The notes: generated from the letters alone by a model not told the origin. 60,597 bases of DNA from Dehalococcoidia bacterium (GCA_009692945.1 SHYD01000001.1:75898-136494); one strand, 5' to 3'; shown: positions 13,218-22,433, counted from the first letter of the stretch. Numbers and translations: made by a program.

Positions 13218-16200
13218 TCAAAGCCTACGGACCGTAACGCGAAAGCGGTGTCCGTCCATGTCCAGGTCTTCACTGTAGGCACCCGGCTGATCCCCACCCT
13301 CCACAATGACGTTTGGCCGGCAGGTTGTCAGTTTGAGGTGAGCTGTGGCAGGGGTCACCCCGATCGATCGCGACAGTGTCTCCTGCTTAATGTATTCCCC
13401 GTGAAACTCCACGACCCCCACAATTTCATCGTCGACTCCGGCCAACTCGGTCTGGATCGCGTCGGCGATGTCAAAGTCAGCGGTTCGCCGCATGGTCTGG
13501 AGACTATGCACCAGCTCCCGTGCCAGCCCCTCTCTCTTCAACGCCGGCGTGACGGTGCTGTCCACCGCCACCACGTAACCCCGCTCCTCCTGCAACACCC
13601 ATGGCTTCGCAATCTCCACGATCAGGTTCAGTTCGTCGCCCGACAGCGCGGCCTCCCGCCCGTCGTCGAGCCGGACGAGGACCGGTTGCCCGGCCGCATA
13701 CGCTGCATACCAGCCGGCGCGCTCGGCACCTGTCGCCCGGGCCACCGCCACCTTGATGCGCCGCAGGCCATCGCCGTACTTAGGACCGAGCACTTTGTCG
13801 TTGGTGGCGAACCGGCGGTCGAGACCCGGCGGGTCGCCCACAACGACAGCTTTGACGTTCAGTTCATCCTCCACCTGGCGCCGCAGCCGGTCGAGTACGG
13901 CGCGTTCCTGCTCGGTGCGGGGCGATAGGTACACCGTACCCAACGGCTGCCGGACCTTCACCGCGGCCTTGCTGCGGGCGGCCCGCCCCAGGCTCACCAT
14001 CCGCATCACCAGTTTGGTGTCCCGGTTCAGCGTCTCGTCCACCTCGGCGTAGTCCGGTTCCGGGAACTGGGTCAGGTGCACGCTTTCCAGCGCGTTGGCG
14101 TCCACCGAGCGCACCAGGTTCTGGTACAGCTCCTCGGCTACGAAGGGCGTGAAGGGCGCCAGCAGCTTCGAGAGCGTGGTCAGGCAGGTGTACAGCGTGT
14201 CGTACGCCGCGAACTTGTCGCCGTCGTTCTCGCTCTTCCAGAAGCGGCGGCGGGAGCGCCGCACGTACCAGTTGGAGAGGCCGTCCACGAACTCCTGGAT
14301 ACGGCGGCCTGCATCGGTGGGGTTGTAGGCCTCCAGCGCGGTGGTGACCTCCTCCACCAGCGTGTGCAGTTCGGAGCGGATCCAGCGGTCGAGGTCCGAG
14401 TACGGCAGCGGGCCGTCTGCTGTGGTGGGGTCGTAGCCGTCGATGTTGGCGTAGGTGACGAAGAAGCTATAGGTGTTCCACAGCGTGAGCAGGAACTTGC
14501 GCAGGCTCTCGCCCACCAGGTCCACCGAAAAGCGGCGGGGGTTCCCGGCGGGCGAGGCGGTGTAGAGGTACCAGCGCAACGCATCGGCGCCGTGGTTGTT
14601 CAGCACGCTCCAGGGGTCCACCACGTTCCCCTTGGACTTGCTCATCTTCTCGCCCTTTCCGTCCAGGATGTGGCCGAGGCTGATGACGTGCTGGTAGGCG
14701 ATAGAATCGCCCACCGACTCGGGCGCAGCGGCATGGAGCAGCGTAGCCAGCGCATGCAGGGTGTAGAACCAGCCCCGGGTCTGGTCCACCCCCTCGCAGA
14801 TGTAGTCCGCCGGGAACCAGGTCTTGAAGGTCTCCTGGTTTTCGAAGGGGTAGTGCCACTGAGCATAGGGCATCGCTCCCGAGTCGAACCAGGCGTCGAG
14901 CACTTCGCTGACACGCCGCATCGGCGCGCCGCACGCAGTGCAATCGAACAGCACGGCGTCGACGAAGGGGCGGTGGAGGTCGAGGCCGTCAGGAAGGCCG
15001 CGCACCCCGGGTTTCGCCGCCAGTTCCGCCCGGCCCCCGATGCATTCGTGGGCCCCGCAGCGCTCACACTGCCACACCGGCAGCGGGGTGCCCCAGTAGC
15101 GCTCCCGCGAGATCGCCCAATCGACGTTGTTGTCCAGCCAGTCGCCGAACCGGCCCTCCCGGATGTGGGCGGGGTACCAGTGGATGCGGGCGTTGCCGTC
15201 CACCAGCTGCTGCTTGACCATGGTCGTCCGGATGTACCACGAGGTCTTCACGTAGTACAGCAGCGGCGTGTTGCAGCGCCAGCAGAAGGGGTAGGTGTGG
15301 GTGATCGTGCCGACGCGGTGCACCAGACCCCGCTCCCGCAGGTCCCGCATGATGAGTGGGTCCGCCTGTTTGACGAACATCCCGGCGAACTCCTTTGGGC
15401 AGGGCTGGATCTCGCCCTTGAGATCGACGTGCTGGACGAAGAACAACCCCTCCGACTTCCCGAGTTCGAAGTCGTCAGCGCCGAAGGCGGGGGCGATGTG
15501 AACGACGCCGGTCCCGTCGTCCATCAAGACGAACTCGCCCGCCACCACCGGATAGGTGAGGGCCTCGCCGTCGGGGTGCTGATAGTTCGTCAACTCCACC
15601 GACCCAGCGCCGCCGAAGCGCTGCACCTGGAACCCCATCTCGACGGGGTCGAACAGCGGGTGATAGCGATGTCCCACCAGGTCGCTCCCCTTCACCGTCC
15701 CAGCGATGGTGTACTCCTCGCCCTTCAGCGCCTGCTCCGCCAACGTCCGGGCCAGCACCACCCGACCCGTCGCGGTGTCCGCCACCACGTAGTCCGCCTC
15801 GGGCGCCACCGCAAGGGCGGTGTTGCCGGGCAGCGTCCACGGCGTGGTGGTCCAGGCCATGATGGTGGCCGGAGTCTCCGGGGCGGACAGCAGCCGGTCG
15901 ACCTCAGGATTGCCGGGATGACGGCCCCCGCCCGGGTGCGCGGCGAGTCGGAACTTGACGTACACCGAGGGATCAACCGTCTCGTCGTTGTAACCGAGGG
16001 CCACCTCGTGAGAACTGAGCGAGGTGCCGCAGCGCGGGCAGTGGGGCGTGGTCCTATTGCCCAGGTACACCAGCCCCTTGTCCCACAGCTGTTTAATGAT
16101 CCACCAGCCGGTCTCGATGTAGTCGTTTCGGAAGGTGACGTAGGCGTTGGGGATGTCGATCCAGAAGCCGATGCGGTCGGTGAGGTTCTCCCACTCCTTG

Positions 16201-16583
16201 ACGTAACGGAACACCGATTCCCGGCACTTCTGGTTAAACCGCTCGATGCCGTACTCCTCGATCTCCCGTTTGCTGGCGAGCCCGAGTTCGCGTTCGACCT
16301 CCAGCTCCACCGGCAGACCGTGGGTGTCCCAGCCGCCCTTGCGGGGCGCCTGGAACCCCTGCATCGTCTTGTAGCGGGGGATGACATCCTTGAACACGCG
16401 GGCGAGCACGTGATGGATGCCGGGCATGCCGTTGGCGGTGGGCGGCCCCTCGAACATGATGAACGGGGGACTGCCCTCCCGCTGGGCGACGCTCTTGCGG
16501 AAGATGTCGTGCTGTTTCCAGAACGCCAGCACCCCCTCCTCCAGCGCCGGGAAGTTCACCTTGCTGTTGACCGCTTTGAACAT
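13218..16583 (-). CDS. ileS: Isoleucyl-tRNA synthetase, type 2
   Basis: 1121 residues from the ATG at 16583, which has AGGAG 8 nt upstream; an upstream TTG-type start has none. The HIGH motif is in the form GPPTANGMPGIHH, the form seen in type-2 (eukaryote-like, usually mupirocin-tolerant) IleRS, and KMSKSKGNV is intact. The editing domain contains TTPWTLPGNTALAV. The C-terminal domain lacks an obvious zinc finger of the type-1 enzymes. The 5' leader holds an isoleucine T-box (16814-17100), so expression responds to uncharged tRNA-Ile. mnmE lies 55 nt downstream. Confidence 0.95.
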   Translation of the reverse strand: MFKAVNSKVNFPALEEGVLAFWKQHDIFRKSVAQREGSPPFIMFEGPPTANGMPGIHHVLARVFKDVIPRYKTMQGFQAPRKGGWDTHGLPVELEVERELGLASKREIEEYGIERFNQKCRESVFRYVKEWENLTDRIGFWIDIPNAYVTFRNDYIETGWWIIKQLWDKGLVYLGNRTTPHCPRCGTSLSSHEVALGYNDETVDPSVYVKFRLAAHPGGGRHPGNPEVDRLLSAPETPATIMAWTTTPWTLPGNTALAVAPEADYVVADTATGRVVLARTLAEQALKGEEYTIAGTVKGSDLVGHRYHPLFDPVEMGFQVQRFGGAGSVELTNYQHPDGEALTYPVVAGEFVLMDDGTGVVHIAPAFGADDFELGKSEGLFFVQHVDLKGEIQPCPKEFAGMFVKQADPLIMRDLRERGLVHRVGTITHTYPFCWRCNTPLLYYVKTSWYIRTTMVKQQLVDGNARIHWYPAHIREGRFGDWLDNNVDWAISRERYWGTPLPVWQCERCGAHECIGGRAELAAKPGVRGLPDGLDLHRPFVDAVLFDCTACGAPMRRVSEVLDAWFDSGAMPYAQWHYPFENQETFKTWFPADYICEGVDQTRGWFYTLHALATLLHAAAPESVGDSIAYQHVISLGHILDGKGEKMSKSKGNVVDPWSVLNNHGADALRWYLYTASPAGNPRRFSVDLVGESLRKFLLTLWNTYSFFVTYANIDGYDPTTADGPLPYSDLDRWIRSELHTLVEEVTTALEAYNPTDAGRRIQEFVDGLSNWYVRRSRRRFWKSENDGDKFAAYDTLYTCLTTLSKLLAPFTPFVAEELYQNLVRSVDANALESVHLTQFPEPDYAEVDETLNRDTKLVMRMVSLGRAARSKAAVKVRQPLGTVYLSPRTEQERAVLDRLRRQVEDELNVKAVVVGDPPGLDRRFATNDKVLGPKYGDGLRRIKVAVARATGAERAGWYAAYAAGQPVLVRLDDGREAALSGDELNLIVEIAKPWVLQEERGYVVAVDSTVTPALKREGLARELVHSLQTMRRTADFDIADAIQTELAGVDDEIVGVVEFHGEYIKQETLSRSIGVTPATAHLKLTTCRPNVIVEGGDQPGAYSEDLDMDGHRFRVTVRRL

Positions 16584-16608
16584 GATGCGCTCCTGGAAAG
16601 CTGGAAGA

Positions 16609-16640
16609 TCCACAGATTACACAGATTTTCACAGATTGGG
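16609..16640. repeat. CACAGATTAC short interspersed repeat, copy 1
   Basis: The motif CACAGATT occurs three times with short spacers (ATCCACAGATTACACAGATT, then TTCACAGATTGGGAG), in the ileS leader. A second copy with the same layout is at 17159-17190. Confidence 0.6.
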
Positions 16641-16682
16641 AGATCGGGGTCAGGGAACGTACGAGTTCACATTCGAGGGGCA

Positions 16683-16790
16683 TTTCGGGATGGGAAGCGG
16701 GAGTGCACGAGGGCGGCCGCCCTCTGCTTGTCCTGAGCTCGCCGAAGGGCCGGGGGCGTGGGGGTTCATGTCGATGGCCCCCTTAGTGTG
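16683..16790 (-). repeat. Dispersed intergenic repeat, copy B
   Basis: An inverted copy of the dispersed repeat: GGGAGTGCACGAGGGC, GGCCGCCCTCTGC, then CCGGGGGCGTGGGGG. About 20 bp (TTGTCCTGAGCTCGCCGAAG) interrupt it after CTCTGC. It lies between the T-box terminator and the ileS start codon, so it is part of the ileS transcript. Confidence 0.65.
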
Positions 16791-16813
16791 AATTGATACC
16801 AGTGAACCGGTAC

Positions 16814-17100
16814 AAAAAAGCCCGTCCCCTATTCAAGGGACGGGCAAAACCCGCGGTACCACCCTCATTGCCGCAGCGTGCGGCCGCTCGATTTTTTGAG
16901 GCGCCTTGGCGCCCCTGCCCGGATAACGGGGGGCGGTCCCGGCCAGATCTACTCGGCCATGGCCCGCTCGCGGCGGACCCCGCCTTTCGGCTGGCGGCTC
17001 AGGAGGGATGTTCACCACCGCTCGACGTGTCCGCTCCCACCATGCCGGACTCGCTGGACGCCACCCGCGGGGCTACTCGTCTCCGTCTCAGCCTTGTTCG
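16814..17100 (-). ncRNA. T-box leader (isoleucine) of ileS
   Basis: The conserved T-box AGGGTGGTACCGCGGG is at 16850-16865 and is followed by a terminator: GCCCGTCCC / GGGACGGGC (16820-16845) then six U (16814-16819). UGGU inside the bulge would pair with the ACCA end of tRNA-Ile (discriminator A). Upstream, GGTGAAC is followed by AUC at 17007-17009, the isoleucine specifier, and CCTCCTGAGCCGCC, as in actinobacterial-type ileS T-boxes. An AGTA motif lies further upstream near 17070. When tRNA-Ile is uncharged the antiterminator forms and ileS is transcribed. A promoter at 17107-17135 fits a start near 17100. Confidence 0.93.
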
Positions 17101-17106
17101 TTATCG

Positions 17107-17135
17107 AACATAGCAAGAGGGAGGGGGAAGGTCAA
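17107..17135 (-). promoter_or_regulatory. Promoter of the ileS T-box transcript
   Basis: TTGACC (17130-17135), a 17-nt spacer and TATGTT (17107-17112) on the minus strand. The predicted start is about 17100, just before the first T-box stem. Confidence 0.6.
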
Positions 17136-17158
17136 GGGGGAGAACGAACCGGAGGGTA

Positions 17159-17190
17159 TCCACAGATTACGCAGATTGGCACAGATTGTG
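17159..17190. repeat. CACAGATTAC short interspersed repeat, copy 2
   Basis: TATCCACAGATTAC, GCAGATTGG and CACAGATTGTGA follow one another, the same three-part layout as at 16609-16640. The two copies lie on either side of the T-box region. Confidence 0.6.
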
Positions 17191-17247
17191 AGGTAACGGG
17201 AATTCGCAGGGACCGTCAAGGGGTAGGCGGACGCAGAATCGGGGTAG

Positions 17248-17268
17248 GGGCGGGTTTCAAACCCGCCC
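17248..17268. repeat. REP palindrome, copy 1
   Basis: A 21-bp palindrome reading GGGCGGG-TTTCAAA-CCCGCCC, just beyond the 3' end of the RAYT gene. GTAG precedes it, as in the other copies. Confidence 0.85.
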
Positions 17269-17282
17269 TCGAGCCCTCGCCA

Positions 17283-17834
17283 TCACACCATCAGCCGCTG
17301 CGGATTCTCCTCATCCGTTTCCCATTGCGCGGGGTTCCCCTCGATGTACCGCCGAATGCGGTCCAACTCCGGTTCGTCGCGGCTGATGCGCTCGTGGTAA
17401 CCGCGCTGCCACACGGCGGTCCCCGGCGCGTTGCGTGCCGCATTGATGCGCCTCGCCGAGAAGGTTTTCAGGGCGCGTACGATTCCCGGCAGGGCGGGTC
17501 GGGCGTTCGGGGCCAGGGCGGGTTTCAAACCCGCCCCTACGTTCGGCACCGTGTTGACGTCCGTATTCGTGATCACCACGATCCCGTGGATGTGGTTTGG
17601 CATGACCACGAAGGCATCCAATTCGACCTGGGGATAATGCGCCGGCAATCCATCCCAAATTGCTGCGACCATCCGATCGGCAACGCTCAGGAAGATCGAC
17701 TCCTCGACAACTTCACCGAACAGGCACTCCCGGTCCTTGGCCACGATGGTCACGAAATAGGCGCCTGCCTGACGGTAGTCATAATTCCGCAGACGGACTG
17801 AGCGCCGGTGGTGGCGTTCAGGGTCGAATAGCAT
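17283..17834 (-). CDS. REP-associated tyrosine transposase (RAYT)
   Basis: 183 residues from the ATG at 17834 (a TTG at 17849 is also possible). It is a Y1-type (IS200/IS605-like) HUH nuclease: RRSVRLRNYDYRQAGAYFVT near the N-terminus, then the metal-binding histidines in VMPNHIHGIV (about residues 80-90), and the C-terminal WQRGYHERISRD with the likely catalytic Tyr. These domesticated transposases act on REP palindromes. REPs flank the gene on both sides (17248-17268, 17894-17914), and a third lies inside its coding sequence, where it is translated as VGAGLKPALAP between the HUH motif and the C-terminal domain. The frame is intact. Confidence 0.9.
   Translation of the reverse strand: MLFDPERHHRRSVRLRNYDYRQAGAYFVTIVAKDRECLFGEVVEESIFLSVADRMVAAIWDGLPAHYPQVELDAFVVMPNHIHGIVVITNTDVNTVPNVGAGLKPALAPNARPALPGIVRALKTFSARRINAARNAPGTAVWQRGYHERISRDEPELDRIRRYIEGNPAQWETDEENPQRLMV
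17516..17536. repeat. REP palindrome inside the RAYT coding sequence, copy 2
   Basis: The same 21-bp palindrome (GGGCGGG-TTTCAAA-CCCGCCC) within the transposase ORF, kept in frame. Confidence 0.85.
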
Positions 17835-17893
17835 CAAGCCGCAACCCAACTTCGCCCGTCAGCCCCAGCCCTAGCGGGGCAAGATTGGGGTAG

Positions 17894-17914
17894 GGGCGGG
17901 TTTCAAACCCGCCC
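17894..17914. repeat. REP palindrome, copy 3
   Basis: GGGCGGG-TTTCAAA-CCCGCCC upstream of the RAYT start, with GGGGTAG before it as in copy 1. Confidence 0.85.
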
Positions 17915-17950
17915 TGAAACCTCCCCGCCCCGGGTTCTCCTCCTCGTCCC

Positions 17951-20016
17951 TCAATTCTTGTGGATGATGATGCTCCCCTGTGCCAACTGGGTAGCCTCCA
18001 GGCTGTAGCGGTCGCCGCCACCGCCGCAGGAGAATATCTTCAGGCCAAAGGCATCCTGTTTGCTGGCTGAGAATGACCCATCCCAGGCATCGACCTCAAA
18101 CTTGCAGACGGTCCCCCCGTTGATGGTCCCAGAGCCTTGGAATTTGGCACGGGGTTCGCCGGTCACCACCAGCCATTCCATGCTCGTGCTCTTGAAGTTC
18201 AGGTTCCCCGCCTTGAATTGGAACTCCAGGTCGCCGTCAGGGGTGGACCTGCCCGGCAGGTACTTCGAGACGAATCCGAAGGTGGCGGGTCCGGCGAGGG
18301 CATTGGTCAAGTCAGCGTCGGCTGGTGAGTTGACCGCCCCGCCCCCGGTAACGAACCCACCTACGGGGTCATAGACCACCACCGTGATGCATTGGAACCC
18401 GCCTACGTTTCCTGGGGCGTCGGTACCTCGAACGCACACCGTGTGTAATCCAGCTGTGGTCGCCGGAAGACTAGCAGTGACATTCTCCGTCACTTGATCA
18501 AAGGCCCCATCCAACGCGGTCATTGGGGTGAACGGGCCGCCATCAACTTTGTAGCTGGCCGAGGCGATGGTGGAGCCGCCCGTTGTGACATCACTCACGG
18601 TCGCCGTCCGCGTGATGCTCGTACCGATTGCTACCGGGTTGGGACCGGCAGACACTACAGAGACGATTGGGCCAGTGATGTCCGGCGGCGGCACCAGTTC
18701 AAAAGCCCCGATGTCGCACGCGATGCCTTGCGGCCGCGTCACACCCCGCTGGTCCAGGTTGTTCACCGGCGCTGCTCCGCAAATGGCATCAAGGCCCGCG
18801 TCGATGGCGGCACTGCCTGCGAGCAGGCCCATGGTCTGGGTCGGGCCGCCGTTCCTGGCTAAGGGGCCCAACTTGGGGTCGCCCAAGGTGCCGACACAGG
18901 CCGGATCGGTGTTGGGCCAGCGCAGGTTGCCGCCACCGTCGGTGATGGTGGCGGCAACAGTTGCCTCCAGATGGGCTATTAGCCACGGTCGTGTTACGCA
19001 GCATCGTTTTGCTACCGAAGAAGTCGACATTGGCTATGGCACCGCCGCCGAATGTGGCAGAGTTACCGGAAAGGGTGGTGTTGGTGAGGGTCGCCGTTCC
19101 AAGGTTCCGGATGCCGCCGCCATAGAAGGGGGAGGAGTTACCAAAGAGGGTGCTGTTAATGAGCGTCAAGGTGCTGCCTACGTGGTTCCAGATGCCGCCG
19201 CCATGTGTGGCAGAGTTGCCGGAAAGGGTGCTGTTACTGAGGGTCAGCGTTCCGGCCTCGCTAAAGATGCCGCCACCGCCGCCGTTCGTAGAGGAGTTGC
19301 CAGAGACGGTACTGTTGGTGAGCGTCAGCGTGCCGTAGTTGTAGATGCCGCCACCGCCGTAGGCGGCCGAGTTGCCTGAGAGCGTGCCGTTGGTAAAGGT
19401 CAGTGTGCCGTTCTGGTTGAAGATGCCGCCGCCCCAGCCGTTCGCAGAGGAGTTGCCAGAGACGGCACTGTTGGTGAGCACCGCCGTTCCCCAGAAGTTG
19501 AGGATGCCTCCGCCACTACCCTCAGAGTTGCCGGAGAGGGTGCTGTTGCTCAGGGTTAATGCTCCGGCGTTGAAGATACCGCCGCCGTAGGAGGCGCCGG
19601 CGCTCCCGCTGTGGAAGGTCAACCCGGAAATGACCACGGAAGCCCCACTGCTAATGTTGAAAACCCTAGACGCTGAGTTCCCGCTGATCGCCAGGCTGGC
19701 AGCTCCGGGGCCGGTGATCGTCAAGTTCTTGGCAATGGCGAGCTCGCCGCTGGTCAGCGTGATGGTGCCGGTGACGCTGCTACTGAAGTTAATGGTATCG
19801 CCGGATGTTGCGTTTGCAATCGCCGCCCTCAGCGAGCCAGCGCCGTTGTCATTCGTGTTGGTCACCGTCCATGATGTCGCTAGCGCGGGCAGGGCAGGGA
19901 ACAGCGCCGGGACCACCAGCATCGCCAACACGATCAACTTTATGGCTGGGATTTTAAGTGGGCTGTGCGGGGGGGGGCAATAGGCGGGTGAACCATTTCG
20001 ACTTTACGGCAAACAT
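17951..20016 (-). pseudogene. Secreted right-handed beta-helix (Pmp-like) protein, frameshifted
   Basis: Reading from the ATG at 20016, the peptide MFAVKSKWFTRLLPPP reaches a run of nine C (19969-19977) and stops soon after. One base less would join it to a signal peptide (LIVLAMLVVPALFPALPALA), then TVTNTNDNGAGSLRAAI, typical of CSLREA/choice-of-anchor proteins, and about ten beta-helix coils of the type TLSGNSATHGGGI. A second shift near 18955, apparently one extra base in TGTTGCC, moves the frame to TITDGGGNLRWPNTDP, an IDAG...QRGVTRPQG...CDIGAFE segment and a C-terminal post-COAP-like domain ending about 17951. It is either inactivated, phase-variable at the C tract, or affected by assembly errors. 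The product would be extracellular. Confidence 0.75.
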
Positions 20017-20146
20017 TTGATGAATACCTTTCGTTATCAGGGGGCCTTCAACGCGAAAGGCCGTGCCCTGGTTTCGAGGAGTATAGCAGGTGCTGCACGG
20101 ATGAACTGTGATCTTGATCACACTTATCCACTGATTAGCCCTCCCC

Positions 20147-20926
20147 CTACCTCCGCCCCCGCGCCAAACAGAACACCGAGACCCCCACCGGCAGGTCGAT
20201 CGTCCGCAGCGCCGCCGCCTCAGCCTGGAGCAGCAGGAGAAGCGCACCGTTGACCAGCGGGCTCGCCGGGCGCACGTCGGACTCGGCGGCGGCGGCGTGG
20301 CCCCGCAGCCGCTGCCAGAGGCGGCTCACGGCGGCGACCGGAAACAGCAGGGTGTTGGCGTAGGTCAGCCGCACGATCTCGAACCCGGCGGTCTCCAGCT
20401 TCGACCGCAATTCGCCGGCGGTGTAGCGGTGGCGGGTGTGGACCATGGCGTCGTGCGAGGAGCGGAGCCACTCGAAGGCGGGCAGCCGCAGCAGGAGGAG
20501 GCCGCCGGGCCGCAGCACCCGGTGGAACTCCCACAGCGCGTCCCGGTCGTCGGCGACGTTGAGGTGGTACAGCACGTCGAAGCAGGTGACGAGGTCGAAC
20601 GCGCCGTCCCGGAAGGGGAGGCTGGTCACCGAGGCCTGGGCGATGCGTTTGAGACCACGCCGACGGGAGAGGGCGAGGGCGAGGGGCGAGAAATCAATGC
20701 CGGCGGCACGGCCGAGGCGGCCGAGGCTCAGCAGCATGCCGCCGGCGCCGCACCCGGCGTCGAGCACCGAGAGGCCGGCCCGATCCTCTCGTAGGGGCGG
20801 CCCCCCGTGGCCGCCCTGGCGGGGCAGGTGCGGGGCCAGCAGCGCGAGGCTGATGTCCCGCATCCCGGTGTACCACCAGTGGGTGAGTTCGAGGTCGTAG
20901 ATCGTCTGGTATTCTTCAGCTTCCAC
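20147..20926 (-). CDS. Class I SAM-dependent methyltransferase
   Basis: About 259 residues. I place the start at GTG 20926, which gives VEAEEYQTIYDLELTHWW, the usual opening of this family; the frame is open further upstream only because it runs through dispersed repeat C. SAM-binding motif I is VLDAGCGAGG and motif IV-like is FDLVTCFDVLYHL, followed by HRVLRPGG. Just before motif I, the segment LPRQGGHGGPPLRED is encoded by a palindromic element (20794-20822). The neighbours are a DegT aminotransferase and other glycan genes, so the substrate may be a sugar or lipid-linked glycan intermediate. The target is unknown. Confidence 0.75.
   Translation of the reverse strand: MEAEEYQTIYDLELTHWWYTGMRDISLALLAPHLPRQGGHGGPPLREDRAGLSVLDAGCGAGGMLLSLGRLGRAAGIDFSPLALALSRRRGLKRIAQASVTSLPFRDGAFDLVTCFDVLYHLNVADDRDALWEFHRVLRPGGLLLLRLPAFEWLRSSHDAMVHTRHRYTAGELRSKLETAGFEIVRLTYANTLLFPVAAVSRLWQRLRGHAAAAESDVRPASPLVNGALLLLLQAEAAALRTIDLPVGVSVFCLARGRR
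20794..20822. repeat. Palindromic element inside the methyltransferase gene
   Basis: GTAGGGGCGGCCCCC then CGTGGCCGCCCTGG forms a palindrome of the intergenic GC-rich type, inserted in frame before motif I of the methyltransferase. Confidence 0.6.
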
Positions 20927-20984
20927 GGCGGGGATCAGGCTCTTGGGGGCGGAGGTGTGCTCGGGCGGCCAACTCCCACCGGAT

Positions 20985-21092
20985 CTGTCGCCCGGACCCC
21001 ACCCCAAAAAATAAATATGCTTGTTGGGGGGCACCCCCAACGCCCCCCGGCAAAGGGCTGCCGCCCTCTGCACACCCGCTCCCAAAGCTGCG
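20985..21092 (+). repeat. Dispersed intergenic repeat, copy C
   Basis: GGACCCCACCCCAAAAAATA, then TTGGGGGGCACCCCCAA, CGCCCCCCGGC, AAAGGGCTGCCGCCCTC and a CACACCCGCTCCC end. It separates the DegT and methyltransferase genes. Confidence 0.75.
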
Positions 21093-21104
21093 TACTCTTC
21101 AACC

Positions 21105-22268
21105 TCAACCCCTCGGACTCCCACCGGCCGCTCCACCCGGCGCCTGAATCAACTGGTCGAACTCCCGCAGCGCTGCGATGACCTCATCGGCCTGGTCGTC
21201 GGTGAGCCAGGGGTGGAGCGGGAGCGAGAGGATCTCGACGGCCGCTTGCTCCGCCTGGGGGAAGGAGCCGGGGCCGTGCCCGAGTTCGCGATAGGGCTCC
21301 TGGAGGTGGATGGGGTGAGGGTAATGGACCAGCGAGCCGATGTCCCGCTGCGCCAGGAAGTCCCGCAGCCGGTCCCGCTGAGGGCTGCGGACGACATAGA
21401 GGTGGTAGACGTGGCCCCCGTCCACCGCGGCTTCGGGGGGCCGGACCGATGCCAGTCCGCACAGCGCCTCGGTGTAGCGGGCTGCCAGGGCACGGCGCCG
21501 CGCCGTCCACTCGTCGAGGTGGCGCAACTTCACGCGCAGGATGGCCGCCTGGAGTTCGTCGAGGCGGCTGTTCATGCCCTTCAGCACCGAGCGGTCCCGT
21601 TCGGCCCAGCCGTAGGTCCGCAGCAACCGCAGCCGCTCGGCCAGCGCCGGGTCGTTGGTGGTGACCATACCGCCGTCGCCCACGCCGCCCAGGTTCTTGG
21701 TCGGGTAGAAGCTGAAGCATCCGATGTCGCCCCAGCCGCCCACCCGGCGGCCGTGGTAGGACGCCCCGTGGGCCTGGCAGGCGTCCTCGATGATTCGGAG
21801 CCCATGCCGCCGGGCGATCTCGATCAATGGGGCCATCTCAGCGGACCGCCCGTAGAGATGCACGGGCAGGATGGCCCTGGTGCGAGAGGTGATGGCGGCC
21901 TCGACCAGAGCAAGGTCGATGTTCAGCCCGTGGGGCGCGACATCGACCAACACCGGAGTGGCGCCCGACAGTTCGATGGCGGCGATGGTGGCGACCGCCG
22001 TGTTGGGGACGGTGATCACCTCGTCGCCCGCTCCAATGCCGCAGGCGCGCAGCGCCAGATGCAGCGCATCGGTCCCCGAAGCCACGCCGATCGCGTGGGC
22101 CACGCCGAGATACCCGGCGAACTCCCGCTCGAAGGCCGCCATCTCGGGGCCGAGGATGTACTGACCCCGATCGAGCACCTGAGCGACGGCGGCGTTGATC
22201 TCGGGGGCAAGCGCGGCGTGCTGCTCCCGAAGGTCGAGGAAGGGGATCCGTAGGGGTTCAGCGTTCAT
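21105..22268 (-). CDS. DegT/DnrJ/EryC1/StrS-family sugar aminotransferase
   Basis: 387 residues, full family length. The fold-type I PLP enzyme signature is clear: IPFLDLREQ at the start, GTDALHLAL, EDACQAHGA, and the PLP lysine in CFSFYPTKNLGGVGDGG. It would transaminate a nucleotide-activated keto-sugar to an amino sugar for surface polysaccharide or glycan. The start ATG is at 22268. It is followed by the methyltransferase and preceded, after a 540-bp repeat-rich gap, by an SDR epimerase, GT2 and flippase on the same strand, so a glycan gene block is likely. Confidence 0.88.
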   Translation of the reverse strand: MNAEPLRIPFLDLREQHAALAPEINAAVAQVLDRGQYILGPEMAAFEREFAGYLGVAHAIGVASGTDALHLALRACGIGAGDEVITVPNTAVATIAAIELSGATPVLVDVAPHGLNIDLALVEAAITSRTRAILPVHLYGRSAEMAPLIEIARRHGLRIIEDACQAHGASYHGRRVGGWGDIGCFSFYPTKNLGGVGDGGMVTTNDPALAERLRLLRTYGWAERDRSVLKGMNSRLDELQAAILRVKLRHLDEWTARRRALAARYTEALCGLASVRPPEAAVDGGHVYHLYVVRSPQRDRLRDFLAQRDIGSLVHYPHPIHLQEPYRELGHGPGSFPQAEQAAVEILSLPLHPWLTDDQADEVIAALREFDQLIQAPGGAAGGSPRG

Positions 22269-22284
22269 GGGATGTGTTTTTGCT

Positions 22285-22405
22285 CAGGGCCGGGGGCATG
22301 AACCCGTCCCCCCAACCCCAAAAAAAGAGAGAGGAATTCTTTGTGTGGGGCACCCCCACGCCCCCGGCAGAGGGCTGCTGCCCTCGTGCACTCCCGCTCC
22401 CGAGC
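22285..22405 (+). repeat. Dispersed intergenic repeat, copy D
   Basis: The best-preserved copy: CCCCAACCCCAAAAAAAGAG, GAGGAATTCTTTGTGTGGGG, CACCCCCACGCCCCCGGC, AGAGGGCTGCTGCCCTC, GTGCACTCCCGCTCC. With a REP variant (22434-22463), an 18-bp palindrome and copy E it fills the 22269-22807 gap, where I see no gene. Confidence 0.8.
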
Positions 22406-22433
22406 CCGAAAGGCCCAACCCGAGGGCGGGTTT

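Noticed and set aside
14076-16736. 886-codon open frame opposite ileS
   Set aside because: Antisense shadow of a conserved gene with no recognisable protein features.
20985-21136. Methyltransferase starting at 21136
   Set aside because: The first ~60 residues would be encoded by a dispersed repeat present elsewhere without genes. GTG 20926 gives the family's usual N-terminus.
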